Origin: Sphingobium sp. CECT 9361
Lineage (GTDB): Bacteria > Pseudomonadota > Alphaproteobacteria > Sphingomonadales > Sphingomonadaceae
Assembly: GCF_918741285.1 (NCBI RefSeq)
Contig: NZ_CAKKNC010000001.1
Coordinates: 124,001-188,000 of the forward strand
Length of the DNA: 64,000 nt
Reading direction: 5' to 3'
The notes under the pieces were generated by a model. It was given only the letters and a program-made list of their open reading frames with translations. It was not told where the DNA came from and did no database searches. Of the stretch, positions 1-9,223 are shown piece by piece. The number at the start of each line of letters is the position of its first letter. The stretch's first letter is position 1. A program made the translations under genes and the position numbers.

Positions 1-139
1 CGGGCGAATATGCCAGCGCCAGATCGCGCTGCGTCGCCATTGGTTTGGAAGCGATGATTTCGATCTTGCCCGGCCGTCCGCTCGAGTGGAAGAACAACGC
101 TTCGCGTTCCGAAAACTCCACGTTCGATTTTTCGGTCAT
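1..139 (-). CDS. maeB: NADP-type malic enzyme, N-terminal fragment
   Basis: Only the first 46 codons lie in the window; the rest is beyond base 1. The reverse strand reads from an ATG at 139 as MTEKSNVEFSEREALFFHSS, followed by GRPGKIEI and SKPMATQRDLALAYSP. This is the characteristic start of the large alphaproteobacterial malic enzymes, which decarboxylate malate to pyruvate with reduction of NADP and often carry a C-terminal phosphotransacetylase-like domain that cannot be seen here. An AAGGAAC ribosome-binding site lies 8-14 bases upstream of the ATG. The gene diverges from mutS, and their promoters must share the roughly 120 bases between them. The identification rests on N-terminal sequence similarity from memory, so family confidence is good but full-length architecture is unknown. 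Confidence 0.85.
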   Translation of the reverse strand, partial: MTEKSNVEFSEREALFFHSSGRPGKIEIIASKPMATQRDLALAYSP

Positions 140-262
140 GTGTCTTGTTCCTTCGCCGCCGTGTTCATTGGTGCCCTAGCGGCTTTGATAGGCTTTCGAC
201 AAGCGTTGCGGCAAATTTCTGTCCCTTTCACGTCGGTGCCGGACCCGCTATCGCGTGATCAT

Positions 263-2872
263 ATGGCACAAAGCAGTTCTCCTCCCACGCCAATGATGGC
301 CCAGTATCTGACGCTAAAGGCGGAAGCCCCCGATTGTCTGCTATTCTACCGCATGGGCGACTTCTTCGAACTGTTCTTCGACGACGCAAAAGCGGCGGCG
401 GCGACCCTTGACATCGCGCTCACTTCACGTGGAGAGCATGATGGCGCCCCCGTCCCTATGTGCGGCGTGCCCGTCCACAGTTCCGAGATGTATCTGGCGC
501 GTCTGATCCGTGGCGGTCACCGGGTTGCGATAGCCGAGCAGACCGAAAGTCCCGCCCAGGCCAAGGCGCGTGGGTCGAAATCGCTCGTAGCGCGTGCTAT
601 CGTTCGCTACGTCACGGCAGGGACTCTGACCGAAGATGCGTTATTGGATGCCCGAACCGACAACATGCTGGTTGCGGTGGCGCAGGTCGGCCAGGAATAT
701 GGCATAGCCGCCGCTGACATTTCGAATGGTCGTTTTGAAGCTGTAGCCGTTTCGGCGGCGCAGCTTTCAGCCGAGATCGCTCGGCTTCGGCCCAGCGAAC
801 TGATTATACCTATCGGCTTTTCGCTTGACCTTTCCGTGGTCGCACATCCGTTCGACCGCGCCGCGTTTGACAGCAGCCGGGCCGAGACCCAGATGAAGCG
901 GCATTTCGGCGTCGCTACGCTGGACGGCTTCGGCACTTTTTCTAGAGCGGAACTGGCGGCGATGGGCGGCCTGCTGGGTTACCTCGATCATGCGGGCAAG
1001 GGGACGCTGCCTTTCCTCTCGCCACCGGTGCACCGCAGTATGGACGCGCACATGGCGATCGATGCGGCAACGCGCGAAAGTCTGGAAATTGTTCAGACGA
1101 TGGCGGGGCAGCGGGCCGGCAGTCTGCTGGCGGCAATCGATCGTACTGTTACGGGCGCTGGTGCGCGGTTACTCGCTGCTGATCTTGCGGCGCCGCTGCT
1201 TGATCGTGGGCAGATCGATGCGCGGTTGGCGTTTGTGGCATGGCTGCACCGCGATGGGGGGGCACGGGACCACCTGCGCAGTGCTTTGCAGTCGTTGCCG
1301 GACATCGGTCGTGCGCTCGGGCGCGTTGCAATGGGTCGTGGGTCGCCGCGTGACCTGGGCCAACTTCGGGATGGACTGGGCGAAGCGCGCCAGTTGCGCG
1401 AACGTCTGATGCGATCGGTGGACCGCCCTGCCCTGCTCAACGATCTTCTCCCCGCGCTGGATGGCCATGCTGCCTTGGTGGATCATCTGTCCCGGGCGCT
1501 GGTCGCCAGCCCGCCGACCGAAAGCGCAAATGGCGGATACATCGCCGATGGCTACGATGCGGCGCTCGATGAGCTGCGCAATATGGCCGGAGATGGCCGA
1601 CGGGCGATCGCTGCGCTCGAAGCGCGCTATCGGGAACAGACGGGCATTGGCAGTCTCAAGATTCGGCATAACGCCGTGCTGGGTTATCATGTTGAAGTTC
1701 CCGCCAAACACGGTGATGCGTTGATGCGCGAGGACAGCGGATTTACCCATCGCCAAACCTTGGCCGGGGCAGTGCGTTTCAACTCCATCGATTTGCACGA
1801 ACAGGCAAGCCGCGTCGCGCAGGCGGGGGGGCATGCGCTAGCCGCCGAAGCGGCGCATCTTGAAGAGCTGATCGAGGCTGTTCTCGCGCGAAAATCCGCT
1901 ATCGACGCTGCCGCTCGCGCACTTGCCCGTTTTGACGTGGCCGCTGCACTGGCTGAACGTGCTGCGGAAGGCGGATGGTGCCGTCCCGATTTTGCAGAAG
2001 GCCGTTGCCTCGATATCGTCGGCGGGCGCCATCCGGTTGTCGAGGACGCGCTTTCGCGCAATGGTCAGGCCTTTGTGGTCAACAACTGCTGCCTTTCGGA
2101 AGTCGACCGGCTATGGCTCGTTACCGGTCCCAATATGGGCGGCAAGTCGACCTTTCTTCGCCAGAACGCGCTGATCGTTATTCTCGCGCAGGCGGGCAGC
2201 TTCGTGCCAGCTACGTCCGCACGCCTCAGTCTTGTTGACCGCCTGTTCAGCCGTGTTGGCGCATCGGACAATCTGGCGCGGGGCCGTTCCACCTTCATGG
2301 TAGAGATGGTCGAAACCGCCGCGATCCTCTCACAAGCGACCGAACGCAGTTTCGTGATCCTTGATGAAGTCGGCCGCGGAACGTCCACTTATGACGGACT
2401 TGCGCTGGCATGGGCCGTTGTCGAGGCGGTGCACGAAGTGAATCGTTGCCGCTGTTTGTTCGCGACGCATTATCATGAACTGACGCGCCTCGCCGAAAAG
2501 CTCGATGCATTGTCCCTCCATCATGTTCGCGCTCGGGAGTGGAAAGGCGATCTGGTCTTGCTGCATGAACTGGCCAAGGGACCGGCTGATCGAAGCTACG
2601 GTCTGGCTGTGGCGCGCCTTGCGGGTTTGCCTCCAGCAGTTCTCGCGCGGGCGAAGGATGTGTTGGGGCGGCTCGAAGCAGGCAAAGCCAAGACCGGTGG
2701 AATTGCCGCAGGTCTCGACGACTTGCCCCTGTTTGCAGCTTCGATGGCTAAGGACGCACCCCCAGCCGACCCTGTTCGAGAGGCGCTAACCGCTATCGAT
2801 GCCGATGCACTTAGCCCACGCGAAGCACTCGATGCGCTCTATCGCCTGAAGGCCTTGCTCGACGATAGTTGA
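263..2872 (+). CDS. mutS: DNA mismatch repair ATPase MutS
   Basis: MutS recognises base mismatches and small loops and recruits MutL to start strand-directed repair. The 869-residue product from the ATG at 263 matches the usual length. The mismatch-reading Phe-x-Glu motif is present as DFFELF (F34, E36). The Walker A motif TGPNMGGKST is at about residues 621-630 and the Walker B motif VILDE at about 698-702, followed by the GRGTSTYDG loop and the ATHYHEL motif of the ABC-type ATPase domain. The reading frame stays open upstream to base 86, but that extension overlaps the divergent malic enzyme gene and has no MutS similarity, so the start at 263 (MAQSSSPPTP) is preferred. A further in-frame ATG pair occurs about 10 codons later. 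glnD follows 43 bases downstream on the same strand. Confidence 0.97.
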   Translation: MAQSSSPPTPMMAQYLTLKAEAPDCLLFYRMGDFFELFFDDAKAAAATLDIALTSRGEHDGAPVPMCGVPVHSSEMYLARLIRGGHRVAIAEQTESPAQAKARGSKSLVARAIVRYVTAGTLTEDALLDARTDNMLVAVAQVGQEYGIAAADISNGRFEAVAVSAAQLSAEIARLRPSELIIPIGFSLDLSVVAHPFDRAAFDSSRAETQMKRHFGVATLDGFGTFSRAELAAMGGLLGYLDHAGKGTLPFLSPPVHRSMDAHMAIDAATRESLEIVQTMAGQRAGSLLAAIDRTVTGAGARLLAADLAAPLLDRGQIDARLAFVAWLHRDGGARDHLRSALQSLPDIGRALGRVAMGRGSPRDLGQLRDGLGEARQLRERLMRSVDRPALLNDLLPALDGHAALVDHLSRALVASPPTESANGGYIADGYDAALDELRNMAGDGRRAIAALEARYREQTGIGSLKIRHNAVLGYHVEVPAKHGDALMREDSGFTHRQTLAGAVRFNSIDLHEQASRVAQAGGHALAAEAAHLEELIEAVLARKSAIDAAARALARFDVAAALAERAAEGGWCRPDFAEGRCLDIVGGRHPVVEDALSRNGQAFVVNNCCLSEVDRLWLVTGPNMGGKSTFLRQNALIVILAQAGSFVPATSARLSLVDRLFSRVGASDNLARGRSTFMVEMVETAAILSQATERSFVILDEVGRGTSTYDGLALAWAVVEAVHEVNRCRCLFATHYHELTRLAEKLDALSLHHVRAREWKGDLVLLHELAKGPADRSYGLAVARLAGLPPAVLARAKDVLGRLEAGKAKTGGIAAGLDDLPLFAASMAKDAPPADPVREALTAIDADALSPREALDALYRLKALLDDS

Positions 2873-2915
2873 AACAGCGGTTCCCTCGCCGCTGCACACG
2901 CCCTACATAGCGCGG

Positions 2916-5687
2916 ATGCCTACCCTGTTCGATAATCTTCCCAATCGTCGTGCCATTATCGATCGCCGCCTGGTTGCTGACCGGATTGCTGCGATTGCTG
3001 GCGAAGAAGGGCGTGACATACAGTCGGTGCGAAACGCCGTTGTCGCTGAATTGCGCACCGCGCTAGACCTGGGTCGGGAGGAAGCTGCCCGGCGCCTTGC
3101 CGCACATCCAACGCGGGGGCGCGAAACGGTCTCGGCTTTTGCTTTCCTCATCGATCAAATTCTGCGCATCTTGTACGACGCGACGACGCTCTATCTGTAT
3201 CCGGCCGGAAACCGCAGCACTTCCGAAAGGCTCACGTTGATTGCGGTGGGTGGCTACGGTCGCGGTGAGATGGCGCCCCACAGCGATGTCGATATCGGCT
3301 TCATCACGCCCTGGAAGCCTACCGGATGGACCGAACAGGTCATCGAATCCATGCTCTATTCGCTTTGGGATCTGGGCATCAAAGTCGGTCACAGCAGCCG
3401 CTCCGTCGATGAAACCGTCCGTATGGCGAAGAGCGATCTCACCATTCGCACCGCCCTGCTCGAAGCGCGTTTTATCTGGGGTGACCGCGCTCTTTATGAA
3501 GAAATTTCACGGCGCTTCGACGAGGACGTGGTGAAGGACACGGGCCGTGCCTTCGTTTCCGACAAATTACAGGAACGCGATGAGCGCCACAAGCGGATGG
3601 GCGATAGCCGCTATGTGGTCGAACCCAATGTGAAAGAAGGCAAAGGTGGCCTTCGTGATCTGCACACGCTGTTCTGGATCGGAAAATATGTCAATCGCGT
3701 TCATTCCGTGGCTGAACTTGTCGAAGCGGGACTGTTAACGCGGCAGGAATTGCGTCAGTTTCAAAAGGCGGAAGACTTCTTGTGGGCCGTCCGTTGTCAC
3801 CTGCATATGATTACCGGTCGGGCGGAGGATCGACTGACGTTCGACATGCAAGTCGAGCTTGCCGAACGCACGCATTTTTCGGCGCGCAATGGCCGGTCTG
3901 CTGTCGAGCGCTTTATGCGCTATTATTTTCTGAACGCCAAAATCGTGGGTGACCTGACGGCGGTTTTCCTCGCGCATCTGGATGATCGGCTTGCAGCGCG
4001 TGGACATCGCTACGTTCCCAGCTTCTTCCGAAGACCCAAAAAGCTTGATGGTTACATTCTCGATCGGGGGCGGATCGCCCTCCCCTCCGATGATTTCTTT
4101 CAAACCGATCCGGTACGGCTCGTCGAGATATTTGCAGTTGCGGATCGTCATGGGCTTGCCATCCATCCTTCCGCCATTCGCGCCGCCAGCCGCGACGCGC
4201 ATTTGATCGACCGCCGCATTCGTAAAGACTCGCGCGCGAACGCCGCTTTCCTCGATGTGCTCACTTCGCCGCGCGATCCGGAAACGGTGTTGCGCTGGAT
4301 GAACGAAGCCAGCGTTTTTGGCCGCTTCATTCCTGATTTCGGACGAGTCGTCGCGCAGATGCAGTTCGATATGTATCATCACTATACTGTGGATGAGCAT
4401 ACGATCCGCGCCGTCGGTTTGCTGGCGCGTATTGAAAAGGGCGAAATCCAGGGCGACCATCCATTGTGCACCGCGCTTTTGGACAAGCTGCTGTCGAGGC
4501 GTGCACTATATGTGGCGGTGTTGTTGCATGACATCGCCAAAGGGCGTGGCGGCGACCACAGCATATTGGGGGCCGAAGTCGCTTTGTCGCTATGCCCACG
4601 TCTTGGGCTGACGGCAGCGGAGACGGAGACCGTCGCATGGCTGGTGCGCTATCATCTGCTGATGTCGGCGACGTCGTTCAAGCGCGACTTGTCGGATTAT
4701 AAGACAATTATGGACTTCACCGATGTGGTGCAAAGTCCCGAGCGTCTGCGCTTGCTGCTGATCCTGACCGTCGTCGATATTCGTGCGGTTGGTCCGGGTG
4801 TCTGGAACAGCTGGAAGCGGCAACTGCTGACCGACCTTTACGACGCAGCCGAAGAAGTGCTGCGTCTTGGACACAAGCAGAACGGGCGTCGCGAGAAGGT
4901 GGAAGCAAAGCAGGAAGCTTTGCAGGCGGCGATGAGCCTGCCCGACAAGGTGTTCGCCGGGTTGAAGAAGCGATTCCCTGAATCCTATTGGATCGCGGAA
5001 CCGGACGACATTCTGCAGCAGAACGTTCGCCATGTCATGGCGGCTGGTAAGGAAGCGCTATCCATTGCCGCCGAAGTCTATCCGCAACGCGGCGCGACTT
5101 TGGTCACCGTTTATGCCGCCGACCATCCCGGTCTGTTTTATCGCGTCGCCGGTGCGATTCATCTGGCGGGCGGCAACATTATTGACGCGCGTATTCACAC
5201 TATGCGTGACGGCATGGCTATCGACAATTTTCTGGTGCAGGATCCCTTTGGCGGGCGGTTCGACAGTGATGACCAGCTCGCGCGGATAAAACGCATGATT
5301 GAGGAAGCGCTGGCGAACCGCCATAAGCTGATCACCAAGCTGGAAGCGCGGCCCTTGCCTCGCACCCGCGCCGAAGCATTTCACATAGTCCCCAACGTAT
5401 TGATCGATAACAAGGCCTCCAATCGCTTTACCGTTGTCGAAGTGAACGCTCGGGACCGCCCTGCCCTGCTGTTCGCCTTGGCTAACGCGCTGTTCCAGTC
5501 GAAGGTTACTGTCCATAGTGCGCATGTGGCGACTTATGGCGAGCGGGCTGTCGATACCTTTTATGTTACCGACCTGCTGGGTGGAAAAATCGAGAGTAAG
5601 GCGCGCATCCAGACTCTCGAACGTCGTCTGCTGGAAGCAGCCGGCGCACAGTTTACCGAAGTGACGGAGCGCCGCCAGGTCGCCTAA
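2916..5687 (+). CDS. glnD: [Protein-PII] uridylyltransferase / uridylyl-removing enzyme
   Basis: GlnD senses glutamine and uridylylates or deuridylylates PII proteins, setting nitrogen assimilation. The 923-residue protein has the full domain order. The nucleotidyltransferase motif VGGYGRGEMAPHSDVDIGF is at residues 111-129 with D124 and D126 as metal ligands. The GKGGLRDLHTLFWIGKY motif of the linker follows, then an HD hydrolase domain with LLHDIAKGRGGDHS (H538, D539). Two C-terminal ACT domains begin near residues 725 and 835, each with a recognisable DHPG or DRPA loop. Start is the ATG at 2916. The last four bases overlap the stop of the convergent L,D-transpeptidase gene. Confidence 0.97.
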   Translation: MPTLFDNLPNRRAIIDRRLVADRIAAIAGEEGRDIQSVRNAVVAELRTALDLGREEAARRLAAHPTRGRETVSAFAFLIDQILRILYDATTLYLYPAGNRSTSERLTLIAVGGYGRGEMAPHSDVDIGFITPWKPTGWTEQVIESMLYSLWDLGIKVGHSSRSVDETVRMAKSDLTIRTALLEARFIWGDRALYEEISRRFDEDVVKDTGRAFVSDKLQERDERHKRMGDSRYVVEPNVKEGKGGLRDLHTLFWIGKYVNRVHSVAELVEAGLLTRQELRQFQKAEDFLWAVRCHLHMITGRAEDRLTFDMQVELAERTHFSARNGRSAVERFMRYYFLNAKIVGDLTAVFLAHLDDRLAARGHRYVPSFFRRPKKLDGYILDRGRIALPSDDFFQTDPVRLVEIFAVADRHGLAIHPSAIRAASRDAHLIDRRIRKDSRANAAFLDVLTSPRDPETVLRWMNEASVFGRFIPDFGRVVAQMQFDMYHHYTVDEHTIRAVGLLARIEKGEIQGDHPLCTALLDKLLSRRALYVAVLLHDIAKGRGGDHSILGAEVALSLCPRLGLTAAETETVAWLVRYHLLMSATSFKRDLSDYKTIMDFTDVVQSPERLRLLLILTVVDIRAVGPGVWNSWKRQLLTDLYDAAEEVLRLGHKQNGRREKVEAKQEALQAAMSLPDKVFAGLKKRFPESYWIAEPDDILQQNVRHVMAAGKEALSIAAEVYPQRGATLVTVYAADHPGLFYRVAGAIHLAGGNIIDARIHTMRDGMAIDNFLVQDPFGGRFDSDDQLARIKRMIEEALANRHKLITKLEARPLPRTRAEAFHIVPNVLIDNKASNRFTVVEVNARDRPALLFALANALFQSKVTVHSAHVATYGERAVDTFYVTDLLGGKIESKARIQTLERRLLEAAGAQFTEVTERRQVA

Positions 5688-6190
5688 CGTATATCCACGA
5701 CCGTGCCGGGCTCCAGCATAGGCAAAATAGCCAGCATATCGGCCTTTGCGATGGCGACGCAGCCTTCGGTCGGCCGCGCTTCGACCCAGCAATGGAAGAA
5801 TATCGCGCTGCCCGCGTTCGGTATCGGCGGCGTATCGTTATGGCCCAGCACGATAATCACGTCATAGGCTTCATCTTCGCGTTGCAGGGTTTCGGCGGAG
5901 TGGCCATGGGGTAAGTATACGGGGCGATTATAGGCGGGATCGCCAACGCCGTCCGACCACCCATCGTTTTGTCGAGTCCAACGCCATGCAATTTGGGGCA
6001 TTCTGTTCAGTGCCAAGCGCGCTCGCCGCAACAGCACTCCGCGCACCGGCCAACGACCCAGCGGTGTGCACCCATCCCCTTCCCGCTTTGCGCCGGCATC
6101 GCACACCCCGCTCTTTCCAATGGCGCAGGCGATATCCAGATGACCGAACCGCAACCGTCGCGCGGCGCTATCGACCTGGATGATGCTCAC
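5684..6190 (-). CDS. L,D-transpeptidase catalytic-domain (YkuD-type) protein
   Basis: This 168-residue protein carries the active-site signature of the YkuD fold: H133 in AIFFHCW and C144 in TEGCVAIAKADM, spaced as in the H...S/TxGC motif. Members cross-link peptidoglycan or attach lipoproteins to it through a catalytic cysteine. I see no signal peptide, which is unusual for an enzyme expected to act outside the cytoplasm; short unsecreted-looking YkuD proteins are nevertheless common in this class. The start codon is GTG at 6190, overlapping the ribA stop by four bases (GTGA), so translation is probably coupled to ribA. The stop overlaps the convergent glnD stop by four bases. Substrate specificity is unknown. 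Confidence 0.85.
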   Translation of the reverse strand: MSIIQVDSAARRLRFGHLDIACAIGKSGVCDAGAKREGDGCTPLGRWPVRGVLLRRARLALNRMPQIAWRWTRQNDGWSDGVGDPAYNRPVYLPHGHSAETLQREDEAYDVIIVLGHNDTPPIPNAGSAIFFHCWVEARPTEGCVAIAKADMLAILPMLEPGTVVDIR

Positions 6191-7248
6191 AACTGGTGCC
6201 CGGTCCTGTCGCGCTTGGTGGCGAGATAGCGATCGTTATGTGGATTGGATGTAATCGAAAGCGGCAGTCGTTCGGACACTGTAACGCCCGCTGCTTCCAG
6301 CCCCGCGACCTTGGCCGGGTTGTTGGTCAGGAGCCGCACCGTGTCTATTCCCAGCAGATCGAGCATCCGCGCAGCCACCGAAAAATCGCGCGCGTCAATG
6401 GCAAAGCCGAGCCGTACGTTGGCGTCGACCGTGTCGAATCCCTGATCTTGCAAGGCATAGGCGCGCAGCTTGTTGACCAACCCGATACCCCGCCCCTCTT
6501 GGCGCAGATACAATAGCACGCCCCACGGGGCATCGGCGATCTGATGCAACGCCTCGTGCAATTGCGGGCCGCAATCGCATTTGAGCGATCCCAGCACATC
6601 GCCGGTGAGGCACTCGCTATGCAGGCGCACCACGGGAGGCGAAGCATCGCGCTTGCCCACGATCAGGGCGACATGCTCGCGCGGTTCCTCCGGACTGCGG
6701 AACGCAATGATCTCCGCGTCCTCACTCGCCGCCACGGGCAGGCGCGCTCGGGTGGCAATCAGCAGGCGTTTTGCGTCATCATATGCCGCGACATCCTGCG
6801 TGCTGACTTCCGCCTCGCCATGCGCTTCGGCTCTCACGAAGAACGCGGGCAGAATACCGGCCAGTCGCGCCAAACGCAGCGCCGTTGCGGCTGCATCGGG
6901 TGCGGTCAGCGGGCGCGCATGGAACGGGCCTTTGAGCGGGGTCGCAAGATCGCGAACCGGATCGGCAATGGCCATCGCCACGTCGCGGTCGATCCACGGC
7001 ACCCGTGCGATCTGTACCGGCATTTCGGGGTCGGCGGCAGCGCGTTGATTGGTGAGTTTGAGAGTTTCGGCGCGCGCTGCTGAGATAAGCATGTCGGCCT
7101 GACCGTCGGGGTCGAAGGTTACAAGCGTAACGGCGTCGGCACCTTCGACAGCCAAGACGGTCAGCGATCCACTATCGGCACGGACCGTTACCGGCCATCC
7201 CCGGCGCAGCGCATCTATGGCGCGGGCTGCGGCCTTCGCATCGGTCAT
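6187..7248 (-). CDS. ribA: GTP cyclohydrolase II with N-terminal extension
   Basis: RibA opens the imidazole ring of GTP in the first step of riboflavin synthesis. The catalytic domain fills the C-terminal half: LHSECLTGDVLGSLKCDCGP with the zinc-binding cysteines near residues 212-225, then LRQEGRGIGLVNKLRAYALQ, and LLTNNPAK near the end. At 353 residues it is far longer than the roughly 200-residue E. coli enzyme. The first 150-160 residues form an extra domain that lacks motifs I could assign, although such extended forms are frequent in alphaproteobacteria. The frame is open upstream to 7509, but that part runs through xth; the ATG at 7248 (MTDAKAAARAIDALRRGWPV) is the sensible start. It lies 7 bases after the xth stop, so the two are likely co-transcribed. 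Confidence 0.93.
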   Translation of the reverse strand: MTDAKAAARAIDALRRGWPVTVRADSGSLTVLAVEGADAVTLVTFDPDGQADMLISAARAETLKLTNQRAAADPEMPVQIARVPWIDRDVAMAIADPVRDLATPLKGPFHARPLTAPDAAATALRLARLAGILPAFFVRAEAHGEAEVSTQDVAAYDDAKRLLIATRARLPVAASEDAEIIAFRSPEEPREHVALIVGKRDASPPVVRLHSECLTGDVLGSLKCDCGPQLHEALHQIADAPWGVLLYLRQEGRGIGLVNKLRAYALQDQGFDTVDANVRLGFAIDARDFSVAARMLDLLGIDTVRLLTNNPAKVAGLEAAGVTVSERLPLSITSNPHNDRYLATKRDRTGHQL

Positions 7249-7255
7249 ACGCGGA

Positions 7256-8053
7256 TCAGAACGAAAACTCGGTGATGATGGGCACGTGATCCGAAGGGCG
7301 CGCCCAGCCTCGGATGGGTTCGACAACGCGATGGCTGACAGCTTTGTCTGCCAGTCCTGGGCTGACCCACATATGATCGAGGCGTCGTCCCCGATCGCTC
7401 TCCGACCAGTCGCGCGCGCGATAGCTCCACCATGTATAGAGCCGTTCCGGCGCGGGGAAAAATTTGCGGCCCAGATCGACCCAATCATGCGACGCCTGCA
7501 ACCGGGCAAGGAGATCGATTTCGATCTGTGTATGGCTCACCACATTGATGAGTTGCTTGTGGCTCCACACATCCGATTCCAGCGGCGCGATGTTGAAATC
7601 GCCCGTCAGGATCGTGGGTTTGTCCGAAAGGCTCGACGACCATTCGATCATGCGTTCGATGAAGTCGAGTTTCTGGCCGAATTTGGGATTGATCGTCCGG
7701 TCCGGCTCTTCGCCGCCAGCGGGCACGTAGACATTTTCCACGCGCACGCCATTGTCCAGCCGCACGCCAATGTGCCGCGCTTCGCCGTTCGCCTGCCAGT
7801 CGAGCCGGTCGTCTTCGCGGATCGGTATCTTACTGACGATGGCAACACCGTGGTGCATCGGCTGCCCGTTCAGCTTTTGGTGGTTGTAACCATATTGCCG
7901 GAACAGTCCGGCCGGGAAGGTGTCATTGACGACCTTGGTTTCCTGCAGGCACAGGATGTCCGGCCCTTCTTCTGCCAGGAAGCGCTCGACGATTTCCAGA
8001 CGGGCGCGGACGGAATTGATGTTCCACGATGCAATAGTGACTGTTTCGGCCAT
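7256..8053 (-). CDS. xth: Exodeoxyribonuclease III (AP endonuclease family)
   Basis: ExoIII-family enzymes cleave abasic sites and trim 3' ends in base-excision repair. The protein starts MAETVTIASWNINSVRARLE, shows the metal-binding QETK motif at residues 37-40 (E38), LTGDFNIAP with the catalytic Asp near residue 151, YTWWSYR, RRLDHMWVS and a terminal ARPSDHVPI with the catalytic His. Length (265 residues) matches the family. An in-frame GTG four codons upstream (8065) is an alternative start; neither has a strong ribosome-binding site. It is followed closely by ribA. Confidence 0.95.
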   Translation of the reverse strand: MAETVTIASWNINSVRARLEIVERFLAEEGPDILCLQETKVVNDTFPAGLFRQYGYNHQKLNGQPMHHGVAIVSKIPIREDDRLDWQANGEARHIGVRLDNGVRVENVYVPAGGEEPDRTINPKFGQKLDFIERMIEWSSSLSDKPTILTGDFNIAPLESDVWSHKQLINVVSHTQIEIDLLARLQASHDWVDLGRKFFPAPERLYTWWSYRARDWSESDRGRRLDHMWVSPGLADKAVSHRVVEPIRGWARPSDHVPIITEFSF

Positions 8054-8121
8054 GGCGATACCCACTAGGGTTCAAAGCCCAACATCGCAAGCCGCGCGCA
8101 TCAAATGGCGGCGGCAAAGAA

Positions 8122-8155
8122 AGACCCCCGCTCCGGGGGCGTGGAACGGGGGTCT
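8122..8155 (-). terminator. Rho-independent terminator (minus strand)
   Basis: On the minus strand the sequence reads AGACCCCCG, a 16-base loop that can itself pair in part, then CGGGGGTCT, running straight into TTTCTTTG. The 9-bp GC-rich stem plus T-rich tail is a good intrinsic terminator for transcripts coming from lolA, or for a short RNA made in the lolA-xth gap. Confidence 0.75.
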
Positions 8156-8260
8156 CGATTGCGCCTTTGTGCGCTTCGCGACACGAGCAGCAGCCGGGGT
8201 AACAGGGGGGAAATCCCAGGGGCTGCTCGTGCCGTGACTCCTATCTAGCGGCTGGCATAT
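8156..8260 (-). ncRNA. Candidate small RNA upstream of the terminator
   Basis: In the 265-base gap between lolA and xth, the arms CACGAGCAGC (8182-8191) and GCTGCTCGTG (8222-8231) form a perfect 10-bp stem. The loop is about 30 bases, rich in runs of C and G. The intrinsic terminator at 8122-8155 follows immediately on the minus strand. A stable hairpin followed directly by a terminator is the layout of a small RNA, or of a processed 3' end of lolA mRNA. No family was recognised and no promoter is clear, so this is only a candidate. Confidence 0.3.
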
Positions 8261-8330
8261 GAGCGCCAGATTAACAGGCTTGGAAAGAATCGCGGAGGGT
8301 CGATTTTTATCGCGTGGGCGTTTCGTTTCG

Positions 8331-8966
8331 TCAGCCGCCTGACCGTCCACGCGGCCTGGGATCGGTCCAGCGGAAGGCAGAATCGGCAATGGGAACGCCG
8401 TAACGGTGGTTGGTCAGGCGAATCGTCGTGCGGTTATTCTGCGAATCGAGTGCGACCCAGCCGTACAGTTCCAGTCCCGCGGGCGAAGCCGGTTTGCGTT
8501 TGAAGACCATCGTGATCGTACCGAATTCGGGGCGCTTTGGATCGCGTGCTTCGACACTCAGAACCGTGGGATCGCCCGTCTGGATGACTTTGCCGAATTT
8601 GGAGAGATCCTTGTTGGGATCGAGCAGCGCGCCCAGAGGCGAACTGCCGATCGGCCAACGCTGCACCTGTCGCACTTCATAGTCGATCATTGTGAGCGCC
8701 TTGCCATCGCCGACGATCAGGAGGGGAATGCCCTTTTGATACTGGAAGCGGATCTTGCCGGGTTGCTTGAGCGTGATCTTGCCGGTCACGACCTGACCGT
8801 TCTTGTCAGTCTGTGCAAAGTCAGCCGTCATGGAGGTGACGGCGCGGATGTATGCGTTGACCTTTTGCAGGTCGGATTGATCCTGTTGCGCGATGGCAGG
8901 GGCGGTCGGCAGGACCGCCGCCAGCGCCAAAGGTGTCGCCGCGAGGGCAAGCGCGATGCGCTTCAT
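8331..8966 (-). CDS. lolA: Outer-membrane lipoprotein carrier protein LolA
   Basis: LolA is the periplasmic chaperone that takes lipoproteins from LolCDE and delivers them to the outer membrane. The 211-residue protein begins with a clear signal peptide, MKRIALALAATPLALAAVLP followed by TAPAIA, with cleavage expected after residue 26. The mature part has the expected TADFAQTDKNG segment, GKIRFQYQKG and IVGDGKALTMIDYE, which are landmarks of LolA's half-barrel. A GGAG ribosome-binding site is just upstream of the ATG. It lies downstream of ftsK and a small lipoprotein gene, a common neighbourhood in alphaproteobacteria. Confidence 0.92.
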   Translation of the reverse strand: MKRIALALAATPLALAAVLPTAPAIAQQDQSDLQKVNAYIRAVTSMTADFAQTDKNGQVVTGKITLKQPGKIRFQYQKGIPLLIVGDGKALTMIDYEVRQVQRWPIGSSPLGALLDPNKDLSKFGKVIQTGDPTVLSVEARDPKRPEFGTITMVFKRKPASPAGLELYGWVALDSQNNRTTIRLTNHRYGVPIADSAFRWTDPRPRGRSGG

Positions 8967-9166
8967 GAAGGTATCTCCGGTTTGTTAAACAGTCGGCATA
9001 AAGGGACGGCTTTGAACCTGCAGTGAACCTCCAATGTTCCCTAACTTCTCTAACATCGCGCATATGGGCTACCTCCGGACGCCGCAAGACGACCGACATG
9101 GAAAGACCCGAAACGAGTATGACGGCGTTTGGTGCTGTAGGACAGAGCCTTGCTTGCCAGCATCGG

Positions 9167-9203
9167 AAATAGAAATGCCCCCGGCGCGCAGGCACCGGGA
9201 GCA
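9167..9203 (-). terminator. Intrinsic terminator after the glycine-zipper lipoprotein gene
   Basis: Reading the minus strand, TGCTCCCGG pairs with CCGGGGGCA (one G-T pair), separated by a 10-base loop and followed by TTTCTATTT. It lies 20 bases beyond the lipoprotein stop codon, so it should end that transcript and separate it from lolA. Confidence 0.75.
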
Positions 9204-9223
9204 TTGGTTTTTCTGAAACAGGA

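Noticed and set aside
86-262. 59-codon N-terminal extension of MutS
   Set aside because: It overlaps the divergent malic enzyme gene, has no MutS similarity, and the ATG at 263 gives the normal N-terminus.
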